Source: Thermoplasmata archaeon (GTDB taxonomy: Archaea; Thermoplasmatota; Thermoplasmata; Lutacidiplasmatales; UBA184). From it: a stretch of DNA of 12,427 bases. Location: NCBI GenBank assembly GCA_030039525.1, contig JASHVI010000223.1, forward strand, positions 1 through 12,427. Reading direction: 5' to 3'. A model generated the notes under the pieces. It was not told the origin of the DNA and did not search any database. It saw nothing but the letters and a program-made list of their open reading frames with translations. Each line of letters starts with the position of its first letter. The stretch's first letter is position 1. The translations under genes and the position numbers were made by a program. This document shows, in pieces, positions 1 to 6,090 of the stretch.

Positions 1-1
1 G

Positions 2-4
2 TAG
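2..4 (+). other. in-frame TAG just upstream of the aroD-aroE reading frame
   Basis: The codon directly before the first ATG of the aroDE frame is TAG. The residues right after it look like the helix and strand leading to the catalytic lysine of a type I dehydroquinate dehydratase, so the stop falls in the middle of a TIM barrel rather than between genes. It may be a real nonsense mutation, a sequencing error (GAG would read Glu), or the end of a gene broken by a nearby frameshift. The upstream part of the barrel lies outside the window, so these cannot be told apart here. Confidence 0.6.
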
Positions 5-1087
5 ATGCTCACGCGGGGGCGGGCGCGCGGGGAGCCGGCGAAGACCGTCGCCCCGGCCACGATCGGCGAATTCCTGGGCTCGCTCCTGCCGGCGGTCGAG
101 GCCGCCGGTCCCGCGCCGGCCGGCTCGAGCGCTCATGCCACCGGACCCTCCGGCCCGCTCTCCCGGGTGTGGGGGGGGCGGATGGGGTCCGATTGGATCT
201 TCTGCGCTCCCCCGGGCTGCGAGGGCTCCGACGTGGCCCCCGTCGAGCCGGCGCAGGTGCCGGTCGACCGGCTCGCCTCGGTCCTCGCCTCGGATCCCCC
301 GGGGCCCCTGTTCGGTCTCATCGGGCACCCGGTGCAGCACTCGGCCTCGCCGGCGATCCACCACGGATGGATGCGGCGCGAGGGAGCCGCGGGCGCGTAC
401 ATCCTGCTGGACGTCGAGACCGAGCGCGAACTCCGGGACCTCTGGCCGCTGCTCGGACCGGGAGGGTTCCGGGGGCTGAACGTCACGCACCCCTGGAAGG
501 CGCTGGCTCGAGCGCTCGCCGACACGGTGGAGCCCATGGCGGAGGCGGCCGACGCGGCGAGCTGCCTCACATTCGAGGCGGGCCGATGGACGGCCGCGCT
601 GACCGACGCGCCCGCGATCGCACGACGACTGCGCGAACTGAACGCCGAGGGCCGCTGGGACGGCCGCGAGTTCGCGCTGATCGGGGCCGGTGGAGCGGCC
701 CGCGCGGCGCTCGTCGCCGCGCGGACGCTGGGTGCCTCCGTGAGCGTCTTCGCGCGACGGCCGGGCGCCGTCTCCGAGCTCGAGCGACGGTTTCCCGGGA
801 CCGGCCGACGTCCCGGACGACGCCGCGAGTCCCTGGTCGTCCACGCGACGACCGTGGGTCGCTCTTCGACCGGCGCCCTGGAGGCGGGCACCGTCGAGGG
901 GCTCAAGGGCGCCTCGTACTGCCTCGATCTCGTCTACCGGCCGGTCCGGCCGGTGATCCGGGAGCTCGTCGAGTCCGCGGGAGGGACCTACGAGGACGGC
1001 GAGCGGGTGCTCCGGTACCAGGCCGAAGAGAGCTACACCCGCTGGTACGGTCGGGCACCGCCCGAGGCGCCGGGAGGACCCGGGTGA
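5..1087 (+). CDS. aroE: AroD C-terminal part fused to shikimate dehydrogenase (AroE)
   Basis: The AroE part reduces 3-dehydroshikimate to shikimate with NADPH in the cytosolic shikimate pathway. Residues 1 to about 95 resemble the last third of a type I 3-dehydroquinate dehydratase. They show a probable Schiff-base lysine K13 (AKTVAPA), the SR of PSGPLSRVW at 53-54, GS at 61-62 and an APGQ-like end (PAQVPVDRLASVL, 82-94). AroE follows from about residue 101: GLIGHPVQHSASPAIHH for the substrate serines, LNVTHPWK with catalytic K165, TD with catalytic D201, a GAGGAARA nucleotide loop at 227-234, and a LVYRP...RYQAEES end. The asparagine of the usual AVNT motif is replaced (AASC, 184-187). The first two thirds of AroD would lie upstream, but an in-frame TAG precedes the ATG, so this may be a broken aroDE fusion. 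The frame overlaps aroK by 4 nt. AroE identity is secure; the true start is not. Confidence 0.82.
   Translation: MLTRGRARGEPAKTVAPATIGEFLGSLLPAVEAAGPAPAGSSAHATGPSGPLSRVWGGRMGSDWIFCAPPGCEGSDVAPVEPAQVPVDRLASVLASDPPGPLFGLIGHPVQHSASPAIHHGWMRREGAAGAYILLDVETERELRDLWPLLGPGGFRGLNVTHPWKALARALADTVEPMAEAADAASCLTFEAGRWTAALTDAPAIARRLRELNAEGRWDGREFALIGAGGAARAALVAARTLGASVSVFARRPGAVSELERRFPGTGRRPGRRRESLVVHATTVGRSSTGALEAGTVEGLKGASYCLDLVYRPVRPVIRELVESAGGTYEDGERVLRYQAEESYTRWYGRAPPEAPGGPG
1072..1077 (+). promoter_or_regulatory. Shine-Dalgarno site of aroK
   Basis: GGGAGG lies inside the last codons of aroE, 6 nt before the GTG of aroK. It supports choosing the GTG at 1084 over the much longer upstream open frame, which runs antisense-free only because GC-rich DNA lacks stops. 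Confidence 0.65.
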
Positions 1088-1944
1088 TCGGCCGGGCCCG
1101 CACCGGCGCGGCGGTCACGGTGCTGAACGCGCTGTTCGACGGCATCGGGGCCGCGGTCGCGATCGACCTCGGGTTGGAGGCGCGGGTGACGGTCTACGAT
1201 GGCGCGGCCGGCGGGCCCCGGAACTCCGTGCGACCCGCGAGCTCGGAGACCCCCCTCGTGCGCGCGACGCTCGAGGCCGCGCGCCGGGCCTATCGGATCG
1301 AGCCGACGTCCTCGGTCGCCCTCGAGCTGGACTCCGAGATCCCGTGGTCGGTCGGGCTGAAGAGCTCCTCGGCGGTCGGCGGCGCGGTGCTCCTCGCCGC
1401 CGCCCGCGCGGTCGGGCACCCGGCGTCGCCGGAGGCGATCGCCCGGCGGGCCGCGGAGGTCGCCCGCGGGATCGGGCAAAGCGCGACCGGCGCACTCGAC
1501 GACGCCCTCGCCTGCCTCTCGCCGGGGCTGTGGGCCGCCGACACGCGGAGCGGCGAGATCCTCCTCCGCGCACCGGCCCCCGAGGCCGAGGTCGTCCTGT
1601 CGATCCCTCCCGGCACGCACCCGCCGTCGCCGGCGCTCGCGGCCCGGCTGCGGGGTCGGGGTCCGGCGAACGGGCTCGAGCTCCTCCGATCCGAGGGGCC
1701 GTGGAAAGCGATGGAGGCGACCTCCCGGGCGCTGGAGCCGCTCCTCGGGGTGGAGGTTCCGGATCGGACGGCGCTGCGAGAGGCGGGCGCGCTGGCGACC
1801 ACGGTCTCCGGTCTCGGGCCGACGGTCGCGATCTTCGTCCCGGTCGGCGGTGCCGCGCCCGTCCTCGATCGACTCACGGGGAGACCGGGGCAACGGCTCG
1901 TCCGGGGACTCCGGCGCGAAGGCTCCGCGGGGAGCGGGACGTGA
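1084..1944 (+). CDS. aroK: archaeal shikimate kinase, GHMP family
   Basis: Phosphorylates shikimate to shikimate 3-phosphate with ATP. This is the archaeal GHMP-kinase form, unrelated to the bacterial P-loop AroK. The 286-residue product shows the N-terminal motif TVLNALFDGIGAAVAI (12-27), the ATP loop PWSVGLKSSSAVGG (87-100), the archaeal AroK stretch SATGALDDALACL (133-145) and the C-terminal glycine motif VSGLGPTVAIF (230-240). Length is normal for the family. The start is the GTG that overlaps the aroE stop as GTGA, with a good Shine-Dalgarno 6 nt upstream. The open frame reaches back to 169, but that extension is arginine-rich shadow translation of aroE. It lies between aroE and aroA in pathway order. 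The GLKSSSA loop and the GALDDAL motif together separate it from mevalonate and homoserine kinases. Confidence 0.93.
   Translation: MIGRARTGAAVTVLNALFDGIGAAVAIDLGLEARVTVYDGAAGGPRNSVRPASSETPLVRATLEAARRAYRIEPTSSVALELDSEIPWSVGLKSSSAVGGAVLLAAARAVGHPASPEAIARRAAEVARGIGQSATGALDDALACLSPGLWAADTRSGEILLRAPAPEAEVVLSIPPGTHPPSPALAARLRGRGPANGLELLRSEGPWKAMEATSRALEPLLGVEVPDRTALREAGALATTVSGLGPTVAIFVPVGGAAPVLDRLTGRPGQRLVRGLRREGSAGSGT
1929..1934 (+). promoter_or_regulatory. Shine-Dalgarno site of aroA
   Basis: GGGGAG sits in the last codons of aroK, 6 nt before the GTG at 1941. It favours that GTG as the aroA start. Confidence 0.55.
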
Positions 1945-3224
1945 GCGTGCGCGTCCGGCCGGGAGCGGTCACGGGCCGCTGTTCCGCTCCGGGATCGAAG
2001 AGCGTCACCCATCGGGCGGTGCTCGGGGCCGTCGCGCTCGGGGTTCCGCTCGTGCTCTCCCGCCCGCTCGAGAGCGAGGATACCGAGGCGACCGTACGGC
2101 TCGTCGAGGGCCTGGGCGCGTCGGTCCGCCGAGCGGCCGCGCAGTGGCGCGTACGACCCCCGGGTCCGTCGCGAGCCGAGGAGGGTCCGGGCCGGGTGCA
2201 CCTCGGGGGATCGGGCACGACCCTCCGGCTGGGGCTCGGGATCGCGGCGCGCTCCTCCCGGCGCGTGCGGCTCGACGGCGATCCGAGCCTACGACGTCGA
2301 CCGGTCGCCGAGCTCGTCGAGCCCCTGAGGGTGCTCGGCGCCGACCTGCGTACCGGCCCTCCGTCCCGGCCGCTGCCGCTCACCGTGCGGGGACCGATCC
2401 GGGCCGGCGCCGTGGAGGTTCGGGCGGCCCAGAGCTCTCAGCCGCTCTCGGGCCTCCTGCTCGCCCTCTCCGGATTGCCGGAACCGAGTCGGATCCGTCG
2501 GCTCGGCCCCGTCGTCTCGGCCCCCTACGTTCGGCAGACCTGCTGGGTCCTCGAGCGGCTCGGCGCGCCGGTCCGCCGTTCCGGCGGGACGTATCGGGTC
2601 GGGGGCGCCGCTCGTCACCGTCCTCCGGGATTGCTGCGGATCCCGGCCGACGGATCCAGCGCGGCCTACCTGTGGGCGGCGGCGGCCGTGACCGGTGGGG
2701 ATGTCGAAGTGCGCGGAGCGTTCACGGGGCCCCAGCCCGATCTCCTGATCCTCCGGGTCCTGCGCTCCTGCGGGGTCTCGGTCTCGGTCTCCCCCCGGGG
2801 CGTCCGGGTCGCCGGAAAGGCGCGACGTCCGTTCGACGTCGACCTGACCCCGGCACCGGACCTGGCGCCCCTCCTGGGGGTCCTCGCCGCCACCATCCCG
2901 GCGACCTCGGCGCTCCGCGGCGCCCCGCAGCTCCGCCTGAAGGAGTCCGACCGGCGCTCCGGAACGGTCCGGCTGACGCGCTCGCTCGGAGCCTCGGTGG
3001 ACGAGCGCGCGGGCGTTCTGCGCGTTACCGGCACGGACCGTCCGCGACGGCTGAGCCTCCGAGACCTCGCGGACCACCGGATGCTGATGAGCGCCGCCGT
3101 GGGGGCCCTCGCGGCCGAGGGCCCATCGGTCCTCGGCCCGTCCGGGGCCGTAGCGAAATCGTACCCGGCGTTCTTCCGGGACCTCGCGTCGGTCGGGGCC
3201 GAGCTCTCCGAGGTCCCCGCGTGA
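1941..3224 (+). CDS. aroA: 3-phosphoshikimate 1-carboxyvinyltransferase (EPSP synthase)
   Basis: Transfers the enolpyruvyl group of PEP to shikimate 3-phosphate to give EPSP. The 427-residue length matches the family. Visible signatures are APGSKSVTHR with K20-S21 (16-25), the PEP loop LGGSGTTLR (88-96, with Gly where Asn is usual), RRRPVAELVEPL (118-129), AAQSSQPLSGLLLAL (162-176), the ADGSSAAY segment with D237, the catalytic aspartate region TPAPDLAP with D307, LRLKESDR (331-338, PEP-binding K334, E335, R338), DHRMLMSAA (378-386) and AKSYPAFF (405-412). The protein is complete. It starts at a GTG overlapping the aroK stop as GTGA, and its own stop overlaps aroC in the same way, so translation is probably coupled along the run. 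The open frame extends upstream to 1344, but that part is antipattern sequence over aroK. Confidence 0.95.
   Translation: MSVRVRPGAVTGRCSAPGSKSVTHRAVLGAVALGVPLVLSRPLESEDTEATVRLVEGLGASVRRAAAQWRVRPPGPSRAEEGPGRVHLGGSGTTLRLGLGIAARSSRRVRLDGDPSLRRRPVAELVEPLRVLGADLRTGPPSRPLPLTVRGPIRAGAVEVRAAQSSQPLSGLLLALSGLPEPSRIRRLGPVVSAPYVRQTCWVLERLGAPVRRSGGTYRVGGAARHRPPGLLRIPADGSSAAYLWAAAAVTGGDVEVRGAFTGPQPDLLILRVLRSCGVSVSVSPRGVRVAGKARRPFDVDLTPAPDLAPLLGVLAATIPATSALRGAPQLRLKESDRRSGTVRLTRSLGASVDERAGVLRVTGTDRPRRLSLRDLADHRMLMSAAVGALAAEGPSVLGPSGAVAKSYPAFFRDLASVGAELSEVPA
3210..3214 (+). promoter_or_regulatory. Shine-Dalgarno site of aroC
   Basis: GAGGT in the final codons of aroA lies 6 nt before the GTG at 3221. The distance matches the aroK and aroA sites. 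Confidence 0.55.
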
Positions 3225-4306
3225 ACGGCTTCGGCACCGCCCTCCGGCTCACGATGTTCGGCTCGAGCCACGGTCCGAACGTCGGCGGCGAGATCACCGG
3301 CGTGCCGGCGGGACTCCCGATCGACCTGGACGCGCTCCAGCTCGACCTGGATCGGCGCCGTCCTCTCGGGCGCTCGCTGGCCAGCCGTCGGCAGGAGGCC
3401 GACCGGCTCGTGCTGGAGTCGGGCGTCGCGCATGGGCGGACGACCGGGGGACCGATCCGCGGGCACGTCGCGAACGAGGACGCCCGCCGGGCCCCGTACG
3501 AGAAGCTCCGGTACACGCCCCGGCCGGGTCACGCGGACTTTCCGGCGCGCGTGCGGTACGGCGACGCGGCCGATCTCTCCGGCGGGGGGATCTTCTCCGG
3601 CCGGATGACGGTCGGGATCGTGCTCGCCGGAGGGATCGCGCGACAGCTCTGGGCGACGAAGGGGGTCCGAGTGGTGGCGTTCGCCCGATCGATCGGGCCG
3701 ATCACGGCCGAAGCTCCCGACGCGTCGGGTCCGGAGGAGCTAGCGACCCGGCGGGACGCCCACGAGGTCGGCGCTCCCGACCCTGAGAGCGCCGAGGCGA
3801 TGGCGCGGAGCATCGAGGCGGCGCGCCGGGAGGGCGACAGCGTCGGCGGCGTGGTGGAGGCGCGGGCCTTCGGCCTCCCGGTGGGCCTCGGGGAGCCGTT
3901 CTTCGACTCCATCGAGTCGGAGGTCGCCCACCTGCTCTTCGCGATCCCGGCGGTGAAGGGGGTGGAGTTCGGGGACGGCTTCCGGTCCGCCACGCTCCGC
4001 GGGAGCCAGCACAACGATCCGTACGACTGGCGCGACGGCCACCCCGTCCCCCGCACCAACCACGCCGGGGGGGCCCTCGGGGGCCTCGCGACCGGGGCCC
4101 CCGTCGTCGTCCGGGCGGCCGTGAAGCCCACCGCCTCGATCGCCCGCCCGCAGGAGACGGTCGATATCCGCTCGGGTGCCTCGGCCCGGATCGTGGTGGA
4201 GGGCCGGCACGATCCGTGCATCGTCCCGCGGGCGATCGTCGTCGTCGAGGCGGCGCTCGCCTTCGCGCTGGCCGACCTGGGACTGCGGGGAGGCTACCTG
4301 CCGTGA
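3221..4306 (+). CDS. aroC: chorismate synthase
   Basis: Converts EPSP to chorismate by anti-1,4-elimination, using reduced FMN; it is the last step of the shared aromatic pathway. The 361-residue protein starts with FGTALRLTMFGSSHG, placing catalytic H17, followed by GVPAGLPID and LDRRRPLGRS. RPGHAD carries the second catalytic histidine, H104. Later motifs are FGDGF (250-254), KPTASI (302-307) and the terminal GRHDPCIVPRA (328-338). The usual RGGGRSSARET stretch reads SGGGIFSGRMT (120-130), a variant recalled from some clostridial-type enzymes. The family serine-asparagine-glycine near 290 is here LATG. The start GTG overlaps the aroA stop as GTGA, and the gene overlaps asd in the same way. 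Identity is clear from the two histidines and the C-terminal signature. Confidence 0.94.
   Translation: MNGFGTALRLTMFGSSHGPNVGGEITGVPAGLPIDLDALQLDLDRRRPLGRSLASRRQEADRLVLESGVAHGRTTGGPIRGHVANEDARRAPYEKLRYTPRPGHADFPARVRYGDAADLSGGGIFSGRMTVGIVLAGGIARQLWATKGVRVVAFARSIGPITAEAPDASGPEELATRRDAHEVGAPDPESAEAMARSIEAARREGDSVGGVVEARAFGLPVGLGEPFFDSIESEVAHLLFAIPAVKGVEFGDGFRSATLRGSQHNDPYDWRDGHPVPRTNHAGGALGGLATGAPVVVRAAVKPTASIARPQETVDIRSGASARIVVEGRHDPCIVPRAIVVVEAALAFALADLGLRGGYLP
4287..4293 (+). promoter_or_regulatory. Shine-Dalgarno site of asd
   Basis: GGGGAGG in the last codons of aroC, 9 nt before the GTG at 4303, is the strongest such match in the run. Confidence 0.6.
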
Positions 4307-5370
4307 CGGAAGCGATCGCTCGTCGCCCCGTCGCCGTCCTCGGCGCCGGCGGGTACATCGGCCAGCACTTTCTCCGGCTGCTGGCCGACCACCCCTGGTT
4401 CGAGCCGACGCTCCTCGCCGCCGGCGCCTCGGGGGCGAACCGGACCGTCGATGAGGTCTGGAGGCTTCCCGAGGCGCCCCCGGCGGCGATCACCGGCCGC
4501 CGGCTCGTGCGAGCTACCCCCGCGGCGGTGGCGCGGGCCGGCGTTACGGTCGCCTTCGGCGGGCTCCCCTCCGGGACCGCCGGGCCGTTCGAGCGCGAGC
4601 TCGCCCGACGCGGGGTCGCGGTCTTCTCGAACGCCTCCGACCTCCGCGGGGCCGACGGGGTCCCGCTGCTGGTTCCCGAGGTGAACGAGGCCCATCTCGC
4701 CCTATTGGATCGGCGGGCGAAGCGCCGGGCGCCGATCGTGACGAACCCGAACTGCAGCGCGACCGGCCTCGCGCTCGCCCTCGCCCCGATCCTCCCGGTC
4801 CTGCGTCCACGCTCCGTCCACGTTGCCACCTACCAGGCGCTCTCGGGAGCCGGCTGGCCGGGCGTTCCCTCGCTCGCGATCGCCGACAACGTGCTGCCGT
4901 TCATCGCCGACGAGGAGGAGAAGCTCGCGGCCGAGACCCGGCGGCTGCTCGGTCGACGGCAGGGCGCGGGCGTGCGGTCGTGGGCGACGCCGGTGCACGC
5001 GCACTGCGCCCGCGTCGCGACGCGGGAGGGGCACCTCGAGGCGGTCACCCTCGAGGCGACGCGACGGCCGACGCGGCGGGCGATCCTCGACGCCTGGCGA
5101 CGCTTCGATCCGCTCGCGGAGCGGGGCCTTCCGACCGCGCCGCATCCGCCGGTCGAGGTGCGCGAGGAGGCCGACCGACCCCAGCCGCTGCGGGATCGGT
5201 GGGCGGGATCCCCCCCGGCGGCCCGCGGCATGGCCGCGACCGTCGGGCGGGTCCGCTGGGACGCTCCGGTCCTCCGCTTCTTCGTCCTCTCGCACAACGC
5301 CGTGCGAGGGGGCGCGGGGGGCTCGGTCCTCAACGCCGAGCTGGCCCTGGCGGACGGATGGCTCGGCTGA
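4303..5370 (+). CDS. asd: aspartate-semialdehyde dehydrogenase
   Basis: Reduces aspartyl 4-phosphate to L-aspartate 4-semialdehyde with NADPH, feeding lysine, threonine and methionine synthesis. The 355-residue protein belongs to the archaeal/fungal branch. It shows the Rossmann loop GAGGYIG (14-20), SNAS (109-112), PLLVPEVN (121-128), NPNCSATGL with nucleophile C151, TYQALSGAGWPGV (176-188), DNVLPFIADEEEK, a substrate arginine in CARV (R237), catalytic H244 in REGH and NAVRGGAGGSVLNAE near the end. ArgC, its closest look-alike, lacks the SGAGWPGV and DNVLPFIADEEEK stretches. The GTG start overlaps the aroC stop as GTGA. Its place after the aro genes makes sense if aspartate semialdehyde is also the precursor of dehydroquinate, as in the White pathway of archaea; that link is inference. 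Confidence 0.94.
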   Translation: MTEAIARRPVAVLGAGGYIGQHFLRLLADHPWFEPTLLAAGASGANRTVDEVWRLPEAPPAAITGRRLVRATPAAVARAGVTVAFGGLPSGTAGPFERELARRGVAVFSNASDLRGADGVPLLVPEVNEAHLALLDRRAKRRAPIVTNPNCSATGLALALAPILPVLRPRSVHVATYQALSGAGWPGVPSLAIADNVLPFIADEEEKLAAETRRLLGRRQGAGVRSWATPVHAHCARVATREGHLEAVTLEATRRPTRRAILDAWRRFDPLAERGLPTAPHPPVEVREEADRPQPLRDRWAGSPPAARGMAATVGRVRWDAPVLRFFVLSHNAVRGGAGGSVLNAELALADGWLG

Positions 5371-5420
5371 GCCCGACGGCCCCGGTCCGAGAGAGCTCAA
5401 GAGGCGCGGTCGCTGCGTTC

Positions 5421-5426
5421 GAGGGT
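5421..5426 (+). promoter_or_regulatory. Shine-Dalgarno site of the trpF-like gene
   Basis: GAGGGT lies 6 nt before the ATG at 5433. It sits in the 62-nt gap after asd, the only untranslated stretch of any size in the window, in which I see no AT-rich promoter element or terminator. Confidence 0.5.
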
Positions 5427-5432
5427 CACGGG

Positions 5433-6077
5433 ATGCGGACCTTCGTTCGGTTCGGGGGCCTCACCGAGGCGGACGCGGTCGCGGCGGTGCCGAGCGGTGG
5501 GGCCGCCGGCTTCGTCCTCGGGCTGGCGGACTCGCCCCGGAGCCTTCCGGCGGACCGGATCCGGGCCCTCGTCGACGGGCTGCCGGCCGGGACCGAGGCC
5601 TGGGGGCAGGTCGTCGATCCCACCGCGGTGACGATCCGGACCCTCTTCGAGGAGGTGGGGGTCGACCGCATCGAGCTGCACGGGGCGGTCCCCGAGGGGC
5701 TCGAGTACCTCGAGATCCACCACCTGATCCCGGCCCTCGCCGTCCCGGTCCCGGGGACCGAGGGCCCGGCCCCGTCGGTTCCGCCCGCCGAGCACTATCC
5801 GAGGCTGCTCCTCGATGCGCCCGGAGCGCCGCTCCGCGACGGGGCTCCGGTCCGTCCCGACTGGGAGGTGTGCCGGAGCCTCGTCGAGAACCAGCCGGGC
5901 CGCAAGCTCACGCTCTCGGGGGGGCTGGACGCCTCGAACGTCGCCGAGGCGGTCCGGACCGTCCGGCCCTGGGGGGTCGCGGTCTGCGCCTCGGTCGAGT
6001 CGGCTCCGGGCCGCTCCGATCCCTTGAAGATGCGCGCCTTTCTCGAGGCGGTCGGCGCGGCGGAAGAGGGGTCCTAG
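5433..6077 (+). CDS. trpF: phosphoribosylanthranilate isomerase-like protein (TrpF family) without catalytic Cys
   Basis: TrpF normally isomerises N-(5'-phosphoribosyl)anthranilate in tryptophan synthesis. The 214-residue length and the order of motifs fit a single TIM barrel: a first strand VRFGGLTEADA, a GFVLG...SPR loop with R36, IELHG (80-84), the strand YPRLLLDA with the general-acid Asp position D128, and phosphate-binding LSGGLDASNVAEAV (161-174) followed by SVESAPGRSDPLKMRAFL. The first-strand motif is KICGLT in the family, and its cysteine, the general base, is Gly8 here (codon GGG). The GGTG loop before the DW is also degenerate (RDGAPVRPDW). The ATG at 5433 was chosen because family members begin about five residues before this motif; an in-frame ATG at 5358 inside asd would add 25 unrelated residues. 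It stops with TAG 8 nt before the convergent endA. It may be an inactive relative or have another substrate. Confidence 0.78.
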   Translation: MRTFVRFGGLTEADAVAAVPSGGAAGFVLGLADSPRSLPADRIRALVDGLPAGTEAWGQVVDPTAVTIRTLFEEVGVDRIELHGAVPEGLEYLEIHHLIPALAVPVPGTEGPAPSVPPAEHYPRLLLDAPGAPLRDGAPVRPDWEVCRSLVENQPGRKLTLSGGLDASNVAEAVRTVRPWGVAVCASVESAPGRSDPLKMRAFLEAVGAAEEGS

Positions 6078-6090
6078 CGGGCCCCCTAGG
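6073..6090. repeat. near-perfect 18-bp palindrome spanning the convergent gene ends
   Basis: CCTAGCGGGCCCCCTAGG matches its own reverse complement at 16 of 18 positions. Each outer arm contains one of the two stop codons (trpF TAG at 6075-6077, endA TAG on the other strand at 6086-6088). A hairpin here could mark the end of both transcripts, but no T-run follows, so terminator function is only a guess. Confidence 0.35.

Noticed and set aside
2..4. TAG read as pyrrolysine
   Set aside because: TAG serves as the ordinary stop of four genes here (trpF-like, endA, carS, M20), and the expected residue in the AroD helix is nothing special.
169..1083. N-terminal extension of aroK back to 169
   Set aside because: The extension is out-of-frame translation of aroE; the GTG at 1084 has a Shine-Dalgarno and gives the normal family length.
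5358..5432. Upstream ATG for the trpF-like gene inside asd
   Set aside because: It would add 25 residues not seen in TrpF, whose first strand should begin within a few residues of the start.
5371..5432. Promoter or terminator in the asd-trpF gap
   Set aside because: No AT-rich TATA-like element, BRE-like purine run or T-run is visible; only a ribosome binding site.
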